64,000 nucleotides of DNA from Halobaculum litoreum (GTDB lineage Archaea; Halobacteriota; Halobacteria; Halobacteriales; Haloferacaceae), in contig NZ_CP126156.1 in NCBI RefSeq assembly GCF_030127125.1, positions 1,054,001-1,118,000 on the forward strand, given 5' to 3'. The translations under genes and the position numbers were made by a program. This document shows positions 25,393 to 34,142 of the stretch, piece by piece (the stretch's first letter is position 1; every line of letters begins with the position of its first letter). The notes below the pieces were generated by a model that worked only from the letters and a program-made list of their open reading frames with translations, searched no databases and was not told where the DNA came from.

Positions 25393-26550
25393 GTGATCGC
25401 CGTGGCTAGCGAGACCGGCGAGCCGGTGGGGGAGTTCGACGCTCCCCTGTCGTGGGTCGACTCGTCGCTCGTGACCGTCGCCCTCGTGAGCACCGCGATC
25501 GTCGTCGTCTCGGGGCTCGTGCAGGTGAGCTTCGGCGCGTTCACGATGTCCATCGGCGCCGCGTGGGCCGCGGTGGTCGACCCGTTGGTGTGGACGAACC
25601 CGCAAGTGCTGTTGCGACTGTTCCTCGGCGAGGGCGTCGGCAACGCGGTCGCCGGCGCGCTCGGCCTGTCGACGGCGGCGGTCGACCTCCCGAAGGAGAC
25701 GCTGATCGTCTGGCAGATCCGGATGCCGCGGGTGGTCGTCGGCGTGCTCGTCGGCGCGAACCTCGCGGTGTCGGGCGCGGTGTTCCAGGCGGTGACGCGC
25801 AACGAACTCGCGTCGCCGTTCATCCTCGGCGTCTCCGCCGGTGCGGGCCTCGCGATCCTCCTGTCGCTGATCGTGTTCACCGGGCTGGCGGCGTTCCTCC
25901 CGCTGGTCGCGGCCGGCGGCGGCGCGGTCGCGTTCCTGCTCGTGTACGCCATCGCGTGGAAGGGCGGGACGAACCCGGTGCGGCTCGTCCTCGCGGGCGT
26001 CATCGTCTCGACGGTGTTCGGCTCCGTCCAGACGGCGCTGTTCTTCTTCGCCGACGACCTGGGCGTCGTCCAGTCGGCGATCGCGTGGACGACGGGGTCG
26101 CTCACCGGTGTCGACTGGGAGCAGGTGCGGATGGCGCTCCCGTGGACGCTCGTCGCGGTGCCGCTGGCGCTGGTCGGCGCCCGCCAGCTGAACGTGCTTT
26201 TGCTCGGCGAGCGGACCGCGCGGTCGCTGGGGATGTCCGTCGAGCGCGTTCGGTTCGCCCTCTCGGCGGTCGCCGTCCTCGCCGCCGGCACCGCAATCGC
26301 GGTCGCCGGCATCGTCGGCTTCGTCGGCCTCATCGTCCCGCACATGGTGCGCCAACTCGTCGGCTCCGACTACAAGCGGCTCGTCGTCGCGTGCGTGTTC
26401 GCGGGCCCCGCGCTCGTCACGCTCGCTGACGTCGGCGCCCGCCTCGCGCTGTCGCCCGCACAGCTCCCGGTCGGTATCGTCACCGGCCTGATCGGCGGCC
26501 CGTACTTCCTGTACCTGATGCGTAGACAGGACGGGCTGGGTGGACTATGA
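25393..26550 (+). CDS. FecCD-type siderophore/cobalamin ABC transporter permease
   Basis: A 385-residue polytopic membrane protein of the FecCD/BtuC family that forms the translocation channel for ferric siderophores or related ligands. About ten membrane helices are visible. Family motifs are IRMPRVVVGVLVGANLAVSG, FQAVTRNELASPFILGVSAGAGL, the LGERTARSLGMSVERVR cytoplasmic loop that contacts the ATPase, and AGIVGFVGLIVPHMVRQLVGSDYKR. The frame opens with GTG at 25393, but an ATG at 25380, positioned exactly like the other operator-proximal starts, reads in another frame and stops after nine codons, so the true N-terminus is uncertain. It overlaps the ATPase gene by four bases (ATGA). Confidence 0.93.
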   Translation: MIAVASETGEPVGEFDAPLSWVDSSLVTVALVSTAIVVVSGLVQVSFGAFTMSIGAAWAAVVDPLVWTNPQVLLRLFLGEGVGNAVAGALGLSTAAVDLPKETLIVWQIRMPRVVVGVLVGANLAVSGAVFQAVTRNELASPFILGVSAGAGLAILLSLIVFTGLAAFLPLVAAGGGAVAFLLVYAIAWKGGTNPVRLVLAGVIVSTVFGSVQTALFFFADDLGVVQSAIAWTTGSLTGVDWEQVRMALPWTLVAVPLALVGARQLNVLLLGERTARSLGMSVERVRFALSAVAVLAAGTAIAVAGIVGFVGLIVPHMVRQLVGSDYKRLVVACVFAGPALVTLADVGARLALSPAQLPVGIVTGLIGGPYFLYLMRRQDGLGGL

Positions 26551-27401
26551 GCGCGGACGACGACGCCGGCGAGAACGCGACGACCGACCCCGCGAGGGCC
26601 GCCCGGACGGACTCCCCGCGGATCTCCATCGAGGAGGTCGCCCTCTCGTACGGCGGGGGGGAGCCGGTCGTCGAGGCCGAGCGGCTGGAGGTGCCCGCGG
26701 GCGAGATCACGGCGCTCGTGGGGCCGAACGGGAGCGGGAAGTCGACGCTGCTGAAGGCGATGAACGCCGAGCTGTCGCCGGATCGCGGCGTCGTCGCCTT
26801 CGACGGCGCGGCCGTCGAGTCGTACGACACCGGCGACCTCGCCAGACGCCTCGGCCTGTTGTCGCAGGAACACACCGCCCCCGAGTCGACGACGGTGCGC
26901 GAGTTGGCGACCCACGGCCGCTACCCCCACCGCGGCTTCTTCGAGGGGCTGACCGAGGCGGACTACCGCGCCGTCGACCGGGCCCTCGAGCGCGTCGGCG
27001 TCGAGCACCTCGCCGACCGACCCGTCGGCGGCCTCTCGGGCGGGCAGGCCCAACTGGCGTGGCTCGCGATGGTGCTGGCACAGGAGACCGACGCGCTGTT
27101 GCTCGACGAACCGACGACGTACCTCGACCTCCACCACCAACTCCGCGTGCTCGGCGCGGTCCGGGAGCTGAACGCCGACCACGGCGTCACCGTCTGCGTC
27201 GTCCTCCACGACATCGGGCAGGCCGCCCGCTTCGCGGACAACCTCGTCGCGCTCAAGGGCGGGAAGCCGTACGAGTGGGGCCCGCCCGACGAGGTGGTGA
27301 CCGACGACCTCCTCCGTGAGGTGTTCGGCGTCGTCGCGGACGTCGGCTTCGGGCCCGAGGGCCCGACGGTCACCCCGCGACGGGCGGTCGACGAGGACTG
27401 A
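26547..27401 (+). CDS. Siderophore/cobalamin-type ABC transporter ATP-binding protein
   Basis: A 284-residue ATPase (FecE/FhuC/BtuD type) that powers the FecCD permease encoded just upstream. Walker A is G59-PNGSGKST, the Q-loop is LLSQEHTAPESTTVRELATHGRYPHRGFF (the RYPH segment is typical of this family), the signature LSGGQ is at 163-167, Walker B is ALLLDEPTTYLDL with D187-E188, and the switch His lies in VLHDIGQAARFADN. An N-terminal acidic extension of about 25 residues is a common halophile trait. It ends the iron-type operon, and no operator-like sequence is seen after it. Confidence 0.95.
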   Translation: MSADDDAGENATTDPARAARTDSPRISIEEVALSYGGGEPVVEAERLEVPAGEITALVGPNGSGKSTLLKAMNAELSPDRGVVAFDGAAVESYDTGDLARRLGLLSQEHTAPESTTVRELATHGRYPHRGFFEGLTEADYRAVDRALERVGVEHLADRPVGGLSGGQAQLAWLAMVLAQETDALLLDEPTTYLDLHHQLRVLGAVRELNADHGVTVCVVLHDIGQAARFADNLVALKGGKPYEWGPPDEVVTDDLLREVFGVVADVGFGPEGPTVTPRRAVDED

Positions 27402-27527
27402 GCCGGCGGCGGCCCACGACCCCCGAGCCGGAGCCGACCGGACCGGTCGACGGCCCGTGCGGTCGTCTCGACGCCGCCGCTGACGTCCGTACCGTGGCTG
27501 TTCGGGCGAGCGTCCCGGCGAGCCGGC

Positions 27528-28754
27528 TCAGGCGTCGACGACGGCGTCGAACCGGGCGCCCCCGGCGGCGCTCTCGCCGGCTTCGACCGCCCAGCCGTGC
27601 GCCTCGACCACCTGCCGGACGATGGTGAGCCCGATCCCGGTGCCGCCGGCGTCGCCGGACTCCCCCCGATCGAAGATCGCGTCCGGGTCGGCGGAGAACC
27701 CCGCCCCGTCGTCGGCGACGTAGAACCCGTCGCCGTCGCGACGGCGCCCGACGGTGACGCGTACGTCGTCGCCGCCGTGTTCGACCGCGTTCCGGAAGAG
27801 GTTCGAGAACACGTCGACCAGCCGGTCCTCGTCGGCGTCGTAGCGGCCGGGGTCGTCGACGTCGAGGCTGGCCGCCCCCGCGTCGATGGCGTCCCACGCG
27901 ACGAGCGCGACGCGGTCGAGCGCGACGGGCGCGGTGTCGCCGATGTCGCGGCCCGCCCTGGCGAGGCCGAGCACGTTGTCGATGATGCCGTCCATGCGGT
28001 CGGCGGCCCGGCGCGCCCGGCGGAAGTGTTCGGGGTCGCCCGTCTCCTCCGCGAGGTCGATCGACCCGAGCGCGACGTTCAGGGGGTTCCGGAGGTCGTG
28101 GGTGACGACGGACGCGAACTCCTCGAGGCGTCGGTTCTGCGCGGCGAGCCGGCGTTCGCGCTCGACGCGGGCCAGCGAGTCGGCGATCATGTCCGCGAGC
28201 GAGCGGACGAGCACCACCTCGTGGTCGTCCCACCGGTGACGGGGCCGGGGGCCGGCGAACGCCAGCACGCCCCACAGCTCCCAGTCCATGACGACGGGGA
28301 CCGCGAGCACGGACTCGACGCCCGCCTCCCGGAGCCTCGCACACTCCGGCGGCGCCTCGTCGTCGGAGAGCCGCGGGAGGCGGACGACGCCCTCGTCGCG
28401 GACGCGGGCGACGAGCGGTCCGACCCCCGCCTCGCGGTCGGCGGCCGCGACGTCGCCGCCGTCGCGGCTCCACGAGTTGACCAGCTCGAACTCCGCGCCG
28501 TCCGGGCCGTCGCCCGCGCCGTCGTCGCCGGCGGCCACGTCGCCGTAGACGGCGGCGAACTCGGCGTCGAGCCCGGTCGCGACGGAGCTGAGCGTCCACC
28601 GGAGCTTCGTGTCGAGTTCGTCCGGGTTCGCGGAGATGAGCGTCGTGGACGCGTCGAGGACGAGCGCCTGGAGGTCCGCGTGCCGACTCGGGTCGTGCCC
28701 GACGTCGGCGACGCGTTCGGGGTCCCGCGCGTTCGATCCGGCGGCACCGTTCAT
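27528..28754 (-). CDS. GAF-domain sensor histidine kinase
   Basis: A 408-residue soluble kinase with no membrane helix. Residues about 25-195 form a GAF-like sensor domain (LQALVLDASTTLISANPDELDTKL opening, ESVLAVPVVMDWELWGVLAFAG). A helical linker leads to the HisKA dimerisation domain with the phosphoacceptor His219 in VVTHDLRNPLN. The HATPase_c domain follows with the N box LFRNAVEHG, G1 box ADDGAGF and G2 box GGTGIGLTIV. No response regulator is adjacent, as is common for haloarchaeal kinases. It is divergent from the ABC exporter gene and convergent with the iron-transport ATPase. The signal is unknown. Confidence 0.9.
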   Translation of the reverse strand: MNGAAGSNARDPERVADVGHDPSRHADLQALVLDASTTLISANPDELDTKLRWTLSSVATGLDAEFAAVYGDVAAGDDGAGDGPDGAEFELVNSWSRDGGDVAAADREAGVGPLVARVRDEGVVRLPRLSDDEAPPECARLREAGVESVLAVPVVMDWELWGVLAFAGPRPRHRWDDHEVVLVRSLADMIADSLARVERERRLAAQNRRLEEFASVVTHDLRNPLNVALGSIDLAEETGDPEHFRRARRAADRMDGIIDNVLGLARAGRDIGDTAPVALDRVALVAWDAIDAGAASLDVDDPGRYDADEDRLVDVFSNLFRNAVEHGGDDVRVTVGRRRDGDGFYVADDGAGFSADPDAIFDRGESGDAGGTGIGLTIVRQVVEAHGWAVEAGESAAGGARFDAVVDA

Positions 28755-28837
28755 AGCTCCGGCTGAGTGACGGACACGTTTAGGAGTAGCCGTCGGGATA
28801 TCAGTCCTGAGTCCGTCCGCCGGTCCGGGACCGGTCG

Positions 28838-28845
28838 GAATAAGG
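28838..28845 (+). promoter_or_regulatory. Probable TATA element of the ABC exporter gene
   Basis: GAATAAGG lies about 28 bases before the ATG at 28870, the spacing expected for a nearly leaderless haloarchaeal transcript. Confidence 0.4.
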
Positions 28846-28869
28846 TGCCCGCGTCGGTTTCGATTCGTA

Positions 28870-30810
28870 ATGAGCGCCGAGGAGGAGAGCGCGTTCGACG
28901 TGTACCGCGATCGCGTCGACCGCCCCCTCTACCGCCTGTTCACGGAGTACGGACTCGAGAAGTGGCCGTGGCTCGTGGTCGGCATGACGGCCAACGTCGT
29001 CGCCCGCGGCGCGAGCCTCCTGCCCCCGCTGGTGCTGGGCGTCGCCATCGACGCCGCCTTCACCGGCGACGAGCCGTACACGCTCCCGCTGGTGCCGGCG
29101 GCGTGGCTCCCCGTCGACGCGCCCGACGTGGCGCAGTTCTGGTTCTCCGTGTGGCTCATCGTCGGCGCGTTCGTCGTCACCGCCGCCCTGACGTGGGTGT
29201 ACGGCGTCGCCGCCAACAACTTCGCCCACCGGGTGATGCACGACGTGCGGACGGACTCGTACGCCAAGATGCAGGACCTCTCGATGGCGTTCTTCGACGA
29301 CAAACAGACCGGCGAGGTGATGTCCGTCCTCAACAACGACGCCACCAACCTCGAACGCTTCCTCGACGACGCGCTCCAGAACTCCGTCCGCCTCGGCGTC
29401 ATGCTCGTCGGGATCGGGATCGTCCTGTTCTCCGAGAACGCACAGCTCGCCGCCGTCACGCTCGTCGTCGTCCCGGGGATGGTCCTGTTCACCTACTGGT
29501 TCATGAAGGCCGTCGAACCGCGGTACGCCGCCCAACGCGAGGCCGTGGCCGACCTCAACACCCGGCTGGAGAACGCCCTCGGCGGCATCCAGTTGGTGAA
29601 GACGACCGGCACCGAGGCGTACGAGACCGAACGCGTCGAGGACACCTCCTACGACTACTTCCGCAAGACGCTCGCGATGCTCCGGCTCAACTACGTGTAC
29701 CGGCCGGGGATGGAGCTGTTCGCGGGGATCGCGTTCGCGACGACGTTCCTCGTCGGCGGCCTGTGGATCGTGAGCGGGGCCGCGCCGCCCCCGCTGACCG
29801 GCGAGTTGAGCGCCGGGACGTTCGTCACGTTCCTGTTCCTCACCCAGCGGTTCGTCACGCCGCTGGCGGAGGTGTCGAACATCGTCTCGCAGTACGAGAA
29901 CGCGAAGGCGTCCTGCGAGCGCGTGTTCGGCCTCCAGGACATCCCCCGGGAGGTGACGGAGGTCGCGGACCCGGTCGATCTCGGCGACGTCGACGGCGCG
30001 GTCGCGTACGACCACGTCGACTTCGCCTACGAGGACGACGGCGAGACGGTGCTCCGGGACGTGGACTTCGACGTCGCGCCGGGCGGGACCGTCGCCTTGG
30101 TGGGGCCGACGGGGGCGGGGAAGTCCACCCTCCTGAAGCTCCTCCTCCGGCTGTACGACGTGACCGACGGCGCGGTCCGTGTCGACGGCCACGACGTGCG
30201 CGAGGTGAGCCTCCGCTCGCTGCGCTCGGCGGTCGGCTACGTCGGTCAGGACACGTACCTGTTCGACGGGACCGTCGCCGAGAACATCCGCTACGGACGG
30301 TTCGGGGCCGACGAGGACCGGGTCGTCGCGGCGGCGAAGGCGGCGGAGGCCCACGAGTTCGTCGAGAACCTCCCGAACGGCTACGACACCCGCATCGGCG
30401 AGCGCGGCGTGAAGCTGTCGGGCGGTCAGCGCCAGCGGCTCTCCATCGCGCGGGTCGTGTTGCAGGATCCCGACGTGCTCGTGCTCGACGAGGCGACGAG
30501 CGCGGTCGACACCGAGACGGAGATGCTCATCCAGCGCAGCCTCGACCGCCTCGCCGAGGACCGCACCACGTTCGTCATCGCCCACCGCCTCTCGACGGTG
30601 AAGGACGCCGACGAGGTGCTGGTGCTGGAGGGCGGCGAGGTCGTCGAGCGCGGCGGCCACGAGGAACTACTGGGCGCCGACGGGCTGTACGCGAAGCTGT
30701 GGGGCGTGCAGGCCGGCGAGATCGAGTCGCTCCCGGAGGAGTTCGTCCGGCGGGCGCGCGAGCGGCAGGCCGAGACGCTGACGGGCGCGGGCCCGTCGAC
30801 CGACGACTGA
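28870..30810 (+). CDS. ABC exporter, fused membrane and ATPase domains (MsbA/LmrA type)
   Basis: A 646-residue half-transporter working as a homodimer or heterodimer. The N-terminal six-helix transmembrane domain (about residues 30-340) contains the coupling segment LSMAFFDDKQTGEVMSVLNND, typical of type IV exporters. The nucleotide-binding domain has Walker A GPTGAGKST at about 412-420, the Q-loop VGYVGQDTYLFDGTVAENIRYG, the signature LSGGQRQR near 516, Walker B VLVLDEATSAVD, and the H-loop IAHRLSTV. Cargo is unknown. The location just beyond an iron-uptake locus could mean siderophore or lipid export, but no direct evidence supports that. The gene is followed 74 bases later by an FAD protein gene on the same strand. 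Confidence 0.93.
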   Translation: MSAEEESAFDVYRDRVDRPLYRLFTEYGLEKWPWLVVGMTANVVARGASLLPPLVLGVAIDAAFTGDEPYTLPLVPAAWLPVDAPDVAQFWFSVWLIVGAFVVTAALTWVYGVAANNFAHRVMHDVRTDSYAKMQDLSMAFFDDKQTGEVMSVLNNDATNLERFLDDALQNSVRLGVMLVGIGIVLFSENAQLAAVTLVVVPGMVLFTYWFMKAVEPRYAAQREAVADLNTRLENALGGIQLVKTTGTEAYETERVEDTSYDYFRKTLAMLRLNYVYRPGMELFAGIAFATTFLVGGLWIVSGAAPPPLTGELSAGTFVTFLFLTQRFVTPLAEVSNIVSQYENAKASCERVFGLQDIPREVTEVADPVDLGDVDGAVAYDHVDFAYEDDGETVLRDVDFDVAPGGTVALVGPTGAGKSTLLKLLLRLYDVTDGAVRVDGHDVREVSLRSLRSAVGYVGQDTYLFDGTVAENIRYGRFGADEDRVVAAAKAAEAHEFVENLPNGYDTRIGERGVKLSGGQRQRLSIARVVLQDPDVLVLDEATSAVDTETEMLIQRSLDRLAEDRTTFVIAHRLSTVKDADEVLVLEGGEVVERGGHEELLGADGLYAKLWGVQAGEIESLPEEFVRRARERQAETLTGAGPSTDD

Positions 30811-30884
30811 CGCGGGACGGGAACGGCCGCCGCCGGGGCGGCGCCTTTCGCACAGTTCTTGGCCGCCGGCGACCTGCCACAGGT

Positions 30885-31715
30885 ATGGCCGACACCGTCC
30901 TCGACACGGACGCCGAGTACGACGCGCTCGTCGTCGGCGGGGGCGTCGCGGGCCTCACCGCCGCGACGTTCCTCGCGCGCGCCGACCTCGCGACGCTCGT
31001 CGTCGCCGGCGACGAGTCGATCCTCCGCCGAAACGCCCACCTGGAGAACGTCCCCGGGTTCCCCGCGGGCGTCGACCCGCGGCTGTACGCCGACATGCTC
31101 CGCGAGCAGGCCGGGCGCGCCGACGCGGAGATCCGGCCGGGCCTCGTCGAGGGGATCACCGGCGAGTCCGGCGGCTTCACCGCCGCCGTCGACGACGGGA
31201 GCGCCGTCACCGCCGCGCGCGTCGTCGCCGCCTCGTGGGCCGACGCCGACTACCTCGACGGCCTCGGCGTCGCGATCCGCGACGCGGGGAGCAAGCGCTA
31301 CGTCGCGGACCACGACCTCGGCCGCACGTCCGTCGACGGCGTGTACGCCGCCGGCCGGATCGCCGAGCGCTACCACCAGGCCGTCGTCGCCGCCGGCCAC
31401 GGCGCCGAGGCGGCGATCACCCTCCTGCACGACGCCGAGGTCCCCTTCTACCACGACTGGGTCGTCCCCGAGGGGTACTTCACCGACCGCGGCCGCGAGG
31501 TGCCGCCGGGCTGTGAGGAGATCACGGCGAGCGAGCAGGCGCGCCGGGCGGCCGAGTCGCGCGAGACGATGCGCGAGCACTTCGCCGAGCCCCACGACGA
31601 CCGCCAGCGCACCCACCCGAGCCTCGTCGACGACGACCTCGGGCGCGTCGACCCCGAGTGGTACGACTCCGGCGACGGCGCCGGGGGGAGCGGCACCGCC
31701 GAGGGCGACGACTGA
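30885..31715 (+). CDS. FAD-dependent oxidoreductase related to the one in the iron locus
   Basis: A 276-residue flavoprotein. The FAD motif is DALVVGGGVAGLTAATFL, with HLENVPGFPAG after it and the second FAD segment GVYAAGRIAERYHQAVVAAGHGAEAAI. As in the protein encoded at 23018, the thioredoxin-reductase CxxC and the NADPH-binding GxGxxG are absent. The region that would hold the NADPH domain is much shortened, and an acidic tail after VPPGCEEI replaces it. The two proteins are clearly paralogous (same segment order, same HLENxxGFPAG and HQAVVxAGHGA motifs). It follows the ABC exporter gene by 74 bases and may be cotranscribed. The substrate and electron donor are unknown. Confidence 0.75.
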   Translation: MADTVLDTDAEYDALVVGGGVAGLTAATFLARADLATLVVAGDESILRRNAHLENVPGFPAGVDPRLYADMLREQAGRADAEIRPGLVEGITGESGGFTAAVDDGSAVTAARVVAASWADADYLDGLGVAIRDAGSKRYVADHDLGRTSVDGVYAAGRIAERYHQAVVAAGHGAEAAITLLHDAEVPFYHDWVVPEGYFTDRGREVPPGCEEITASEQARRAAESRETMREHFAEPHDDRQRTHPSLVDDDLGRVDPEWYDSGDGAGGSGTAEGDD

Positions 31716-31782
31716 GACACACTCCGCGACCGACGCCCTCCACCGCGAGGCTTTACCACCCGCACCCGCCAACGCGGAGGCG

Positions 31783-32967
31783 ATGAGCGATCTCCTCGCC
31801 GACACCAACGTCGCGCTCGGCGTCTCCGGCTCCATCGCGGCGGTGAAGGTGGTCGAACTCGCGCACGAACTCCGGCGCCACGGCGCGAGCGTCCGCGCGG
31901 TGGTGACCGACGCCGCGACCGGCATCCTCCACCCGTGGGCCGTCGAGTTCGCGACCGGCAACGACGTCGTCACCGAGATCACCGGCCGCGTCGAGCACGT
32001 CGAGCTGTGCGGCCGGGACGGCTGGGCGGACGTCCTCCTCCTCGCGCCGACCACCGCGAACACGGTCGGGAAGATCGCGGCCGCCGTCGACGACACGCCG
32101 GTCACGACCTGCGCGACGACGGCGCTGGGCGCCGACGTGCCCGTCGTCTGTGCCCCCGCGATGCATGAGCCGATGTACGACCACCCCGGCGTGCTGGCGG
32201 CGATCGAGCGCGTCGAGTCGTGGGGCGTCGCGTTCGTCGACCCGCGGGTCGAGGAGGGGAAAGCGAAGATCGCCACCGAGGACGCGATCGTCACGGCGGT
32301 CGCGCGGGCCGCGGGCGACCGCCCGCTCGCGGGGCGCCGCGTCGTCGTCACGTCCGGAGCGACGAGCGAGCGGGTCGACACCGTCCGCGTGCTCACGAAC
32401 CGGGCCTCCGGCCGGACGGGGCGCGCGGTCGCCCGGGCGCTGGCCGCCCGCGGCGCCGACGTGACGCTGTTGCACGACGCGAGCGCGGCCGGCGACGCCG
32501 GCGACCCGCCGTGGGCGGACGTCGTGGACGTCGAGTCGGCCGCCGAGATGACCGCGGCCGCCGTGGAGGCGTGTGCCGACGCGGACGCGCTGGTGTCGGC
32601 GGCCGCCGTCTCCGACTACACCGTCGAGCCGGCCGCCGAGAAGATCCGGTCGGGCGAGGCGTCGCTGACGCTCGACCTGTCGCCGACGCCGAAGCTCCTC
32701 GACACCGTCCGCGAGGAGTACCCCGACCTCGCGCTGGTCGGGTTCAAAGCCGAGAGCGAGGGGGACGACGGGACGCTCGTCGACCGCGCCCGGGCGCTCC
32801 GCGACCGCGTCGACCTGGCGTTCGTCGTCGCCAACGACGCGTCGGTGATGGGGGCCGCCGACACCCGTGCGCTCGTCGTCCGGGCCGACGACCACGCGAC
32901 GTACGCCGGGTCGAAGCTCGGCCTCGGCCTCCGCGTGGCCGACGAACTGGCCGCCGAGATCGCGTGA
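31783..32967 (+). CDS. coaBC: Bifunctional phosphopantothenoylcysteine decarboxylase / phosphopantothenate-cysteine ligase
   Basis: CoaBC performs two steps of coenzyme A synthesis: ligation of cysteine to 4-phosphopantothenate (CTP-dependent in bacteria and archaea) and FMN-dependent decarboxylation. The CoaC half (about residues 1-170) shows LGVSGSIAAVKVVELAHELRRHG, LAPTTANTVGKIAAAVDDT and VCAPAMHEPMYDHPG, where His replaces the bacterial PAMN Asn, as I recall for archaeal homologues. The CoaB half begins at RRVVVTSGATSERVDTVRVLTNRASGRTGRAVARAL and contains AAAVSDYTVEPAAEKI and LVGFKAE. Start ATG is at 31783, giving 394 residues, the usual length. Confidence 0.95.
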   Translation: MSDLLADTNVALGVSGSIAAVKVVELAHELRRHGASVRAVVTDAATGILHPWAVEFATGNDVVTEITGRVEHVELCGRDGWADVLLLAPTTANTVGKIAAAVDDTPVTTCATTALGADVPVVCAPAMHEPMYDHPGVLAAIERVESWGVAFVDPRVEEGKAKIATEDAIVTAVARAAGDRPLAGRRVVVTSGATSERVDTVRVLTNRASGRTGRAVARALAARGADVTLLHDASAAGDAGDPPWADVVDVESAAEMTAAAVEACADADALVSAAAVSDYTVEPAAEKIRSGEASLTLDLSPTPKLLDTVREEYPDLALVGFKAESEGDDGTLVDRARALRDRVDLAFVVANDASVMGAADTRALVVRADDHATYAGSKLGLGLRVADELAAEIA

Positions 32968-33131
32968 GCTACCCGCCGGAACCGGGACGCGACGCCGCGA
33001 ACGCTCCCGTCGAATCACAACGGTTTTGATCCGCTCATTCGAAGGGGAGCATATCAGATCGTGACACCAATCAGCTACCGTTGGACGTGCCGATCCGTCC
33101 CGGACGGCGGACCGCCGACGGGGGGGCCGCG

Positions 33132-34142
33132 GTGAGCGCCGCGCACGTGCTCGTCCCCGTCGGGGAGTCGAGCACGCTTCGACAGACGGTCTCGTACGTC
33201 GTCCGCCGCGCCGTCGAGGACGGGACGCCGGTGACGATCCACTTCGTCTACCCGCTCTCGAGCCGCGGCACGGTCGGCGACGAGCAGGCGGAGGCGAACG
33301 ACCTCCTCGAACGGATCGAGCTGTGGGTCTCGGAGGACCTCGAGGGGATCGACCACGGGATCGACGTCGCCACCGCGACGATCGGCGCCGACGAGTACCT
33401 GTTCAGTCCCGGCGACTACGCCGACACCATCGCCGACTACGCCGACGCGAAGGGGATCGACACGCTCGTGCTCGACCCCGAGTACCACCCCAGCGGCACG
33501 ACGCCGCTGTTGCCGGCGCTGGAGTGGGAACTCCGCGGCACGGGCCTCGACGTCGAGGAGGCGCCCGTCGAGCGCGAGGCGCGACGCACCCGGCTCGTCC
33601 GTCGCTCCGGCACCGGGCAGTTCCTGCTGCTGTTCGGCCTCTCGCTGGGGTTCTACCTGTTCCTCGCCGGCGACCCCACGCCGTACAACCTCGTCACGGG
33701 CACGGCCTCCGCCGCCGTCGTGGCGGCGACGCTGTGGCACGTCTCGCTGACCGGTCCCGTGCGGCCGCGGCAGTTCGCCGCGCAGTTCGGGCGCATGTGC
33801 CTGTACGCGCCGTACCTGCTGTACGAGATCGCGGTCGCGAACGTCCAGATCGCGTACGTCGTGTTGCACCCGTCGCTGCCGATCGACCCGGAGGTGATCG
33901 AGTTCGACGCCGACGTGTGGTCGACGCTGCCGGTGGCGACCCTCGCCAACAGCATCACGCTCACGCCCGGGACGCTCACCGTCGACGTGGAGAACCGGCA
34001 CTTCACCATCCACACCCTCACCGAAGGGTCCCGCGCGGACCTGCTCGACGGGGGGCTCGAGCGGGCGGTCCGGTTCGTCTTCTACGGGCGCCGGGCCGCG
34101 CGGAGCCCGACGCCCGGCGAGCGCGAGGAGGTGGAGGAGTGA
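33132..34142 (+). CDS. mnhE: Mnh/Mrp antiporter subunit E with N-terminal universal-stress-like domain
   Basis: Subunit E of the multisubunit Na+/H+ antiporter. Residues 1-145 are a soluble alpha/beta domain of the universal stress protein type (AAHVLVPVGESSTLRQTVSYVVRRAVEDGTPVTIHFVYPL, then DYADAKGIDTLVLDPEY). Residues about 160-320 are the membrane MnhE part (LLLFGLSLGFYLFLAG, LYAPYLLYEIAVANVQIAYVVL, TLANSITLTPGTLTVDVENRHFTIHTL). I chose the GTG at 33132 because VLVPVGES is the natural first strand. The stop overlaps the mnhF start (GTGA). It leads a nine-gene operon in which nearly every gene overlaps the next. Confidence 0.92.
   Translation: MSAAHVLVPVGESSTLRQTVSYVVRRAVEDGTPVTIHFVYPLSSRGTVGDEQAEANDLLERIELWVSEDLEGIDHGIDVATATIGADEYLFSPGDYADTIADYADAKGIDTLVLDPEYHPSGTTPLLPALEWELRGTGLDVEEAPVEREARRTRLVRRSGTGQFLLLFGLSLGFYLFLAGDPTPYNLVTGTASAAVVAATLWHVSLTGPVRPRQFAAQFGRMCLYAPYLLYEIAVANVQIAYVVLHPSLPIDPEVIEFDADVWSTLPVATLANSITLTPGTLTVDVENRHFTIHTLTEGSRADLLDGGLERAVRFVFYGRRAARSPTPGEREEVEE

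Noticed and set aside
28775..28795. A possible sixth operator (TTTAGG-n5-CCG) between the kinase and the ABC exporter
   Set aside because: The spacing between half-sites is one base too long and the right half does not match, so it is not convincing.
32867..33080. A small gene between coaBC and mnhE
   Set aside because: The open frame mostly overlaps the end of coaBC and the rest is an AT-richer promoter-like gap without protein-like sequence.
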